Shown: piece by piece, positions 63,270-64,000 of the stretch
Layout of the letters: every line of letters starts with the position of its first letter
Numbering within the stretch: the stretch's first letter is position 1
Assembly (NCBI RefSeq): GCF_002797735.1
Contig: NZ_PGFG01000001.1
Coordinates: forward strand, 868,001 to 932,000
From: Thermoflavifilum aggregans
GTDB lineage: Bacteria; Bacteroidota; Bacteroidia; Chitinophagales; Chitinophagaceae
Length of the DNA stretch: 64,000 nt
Direction: 5' to 3'
Notes under the pieces: generated by a model
Database searches by the model: none
What the model saw: the letters and a program-made list of their open reading frames with translations, nothing else
Told to the model about the DNA's origin: nothing
Made by a program: the position numbers and the translations under genes

Positions 63270-64000
63270 ATGCAACCCAACGTGAAAATTTTTTCAGGCA
63301 CACGCTCCCGTTACCTGGCGGAAAAAATTGCTGCTCACTACGGAAATGGCCTGGGTAAAATCAAAATTGAACAATTCAGTGACGGAGAAATCCAGCCTGT
63401 TTTTCTCGAAAGCATCCGGGGCGATTATGTGTTTCTGGTGCAAAGCACCTGTGCTCCTGCCGATAATCTGATGGAATTGCTGCTTATGATTGATGCTGCC
63501 CGCAGGGCTTCGGCCGGATATATCACAGCTGTAATACCCTATTTCGGCTATGCCCGTCAGGACCGGAAAGATAAGCCCAGGGTAGCCATAGGCTCCAAGC
63601 TGGTTGCCAACATGCTGGTGGCCGCAGGTGCCAACCGCATCATCACCATGGACCTGCATGCCCCCCAGATTCAGGGATTCTTTGATATTCCGGTTGACCA
63701 TCTGGATAGCTCCGCTATTTTCATCCCGTACATTGAAAGCCTTAATCTGGAAAATCTTACCTTTGCATCCCCCGATGTGGGAAGTACCAACCGGGTTCGG
63801 GAAGTTGCTTCCTATTTTAATGCTGAAATGGTGATTTGCGATAAACATCGCAAACGGGCCAATGAGATTGCCAGCATGGTGGTGATTGGGGATGTGAAAG
63901 ATCGGGATATTGTGATCATTGACGATATTGTGGATACAGCCGGTACGCTCTGCAAATCGGCAGCTTTGCTGAAAGAAAAAGGAGCCCGTTCTGTTCGGGC
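63270..64000 (+). CDS. prs: Ribose-phosphate pyrophosphokinase (partial)
   Basis: Prs makes PRPP for purine, pyrimidine, His and Trp synthesis. The first 243 codons are visible; the gene runs off the right edge. From the ATG at 63270 the protein reads VKIFSGTRSRYLAEKIA, IEQFSDGEIQPVF, FLVQSTCAPADNLMELLLMIDAARRA, YFGYARQDRKDKPR (ATP loop), ITMDLHAPQIQGFFDIPVDHL and DIVIIDDIVDTAGTL, the PRPP-binding loop. All motifs are intact in the visible part. Confidence 0.97.
   Translation, partial: MQPNVKIFSGTRSRYLAEKIAAHYGNGLGKIKIEQFSDGEIQPVFLESIRGDYVFLVQSTCAPADNLMELLLMIDAARRASAGYITAVIPYFGYARQDRKDKPRVAIGSKLVANMLVAAGANRIITMDLHAPQIQGFFDIPVDHLDSSAIFIPYIESLNLENLTFASPDVGSTNRVREVASYFNAEMVICDKHRKRANEIASMVVIGDVKDRDIVIIDDIVDTAGTLCKSAALLKEKGARSVR

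Noticed and set aside
1-64000. CRISPR array, insertion sequence, prophage or toxin-antitoxin module
   Set aside because: No regular spaced repeats, transposase, integrase or paired small toxin genes are visible anywhere.

Overview
The window reads as a chromosomal segment of a Bacteroidota bacterium, most likely order Chitinophagales, family Chitinophagaceae (genus not resolved; a Thermoflavifilum-like organism is only a guess). Evidence: genes restricted to or typical of the phylum (SprA/Sov of the type IX secretion system, a PorD-like DUF4835 protein, a CHU_C-type gliding-motility C-terminal domain, DUF4296 and DUF6427 families), a Bacteroidota-style dcw cluster, and repeated TAnnTTTG promoter elements with a TTTG-like -33 box. 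MurE carries the DNPR motif of meso-diaminopimelate enzymes. Menaquinone is probably made by the futalosine route (mqnB, mqnD).

Layout. 1-9.6 kb: 5' part of purQ (minus), two linked envelope proteins of unknown function (minus), yfcH-like epimerase and a GNAT (plus), fabD, folE and a PTPS/QueD-family enzyme (minus), mqnB-mqnD (plus). 8.3-14.2 kb: one tight minus-strand directon bamD-rpoZ-coaBC-porD-like-DUF4296-pabC-photolyase. 14.4-30.4 kb: complete plus-strand division and cell-wall cluster mraZ-rsmH-ftsL-ftsI-murE-mraY-murD-ftsW-murG-murC-ftsQ-ftsA-ftsZ, with a MraZ-box-like operator in front and a strong hairpin terminator behind. 30.5-38.1 kb: kup (plus), then pabB, a disordered acidic protein, purA and relA/spoT (minus). 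38.2-42.4 kb: tRNA-Leu(TAG), then tig-clpP-clpP-clpX (plus). 42.5-51.6 kb: a trans-sulfuration-family PLP enzyme (minus), then plus-strand lipase, SemiSWEET, guaB, a DUF4105 membrane protein, an alpha/beta hydrolase and a large PKD/CHU_C surface protein predicted to be a type IX substrate. 51.6-52.1 kb: the only long stretch without a convincing gene. 52.1-64 kb: SDR (plus), the 7.2-kb sprA and ruvA (minus), fabH (plus), dprA (minus) and the 5' part of prs (plus).

Together the genes cover peptidoglycan precursor synthesis and septation, outer-membrane and type IX export (BamD, PorD-like, SprA, one predicted substrate), cytosolic protein quality control (trigger factor and ClpXP), stringent response, purine synthesis (PurQ, PurA, GuaB, Prs), folate/pterin and pABA supply (FolE, PabB, PabC) and fatty-acid initiation (FabD, FabH).

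The region is dense core genome: several convergent pairs are 1-12 bp apart, and I see no insertion sequence, prophage, CRISPR array or toxin-antitoxin module. I did not find a clearly undescribed multi-gene system. The points most worth checking are a MraZ-box array laid exactly across the mraZ promoter, a pabB gene whose plausible N-terminus extends upstream of any canonical start codon, a PTPS motif that argues against simple QueD annotation, a Ser at the expected catalytic Cys of CoaC, and several palindromes in intergenic regions.
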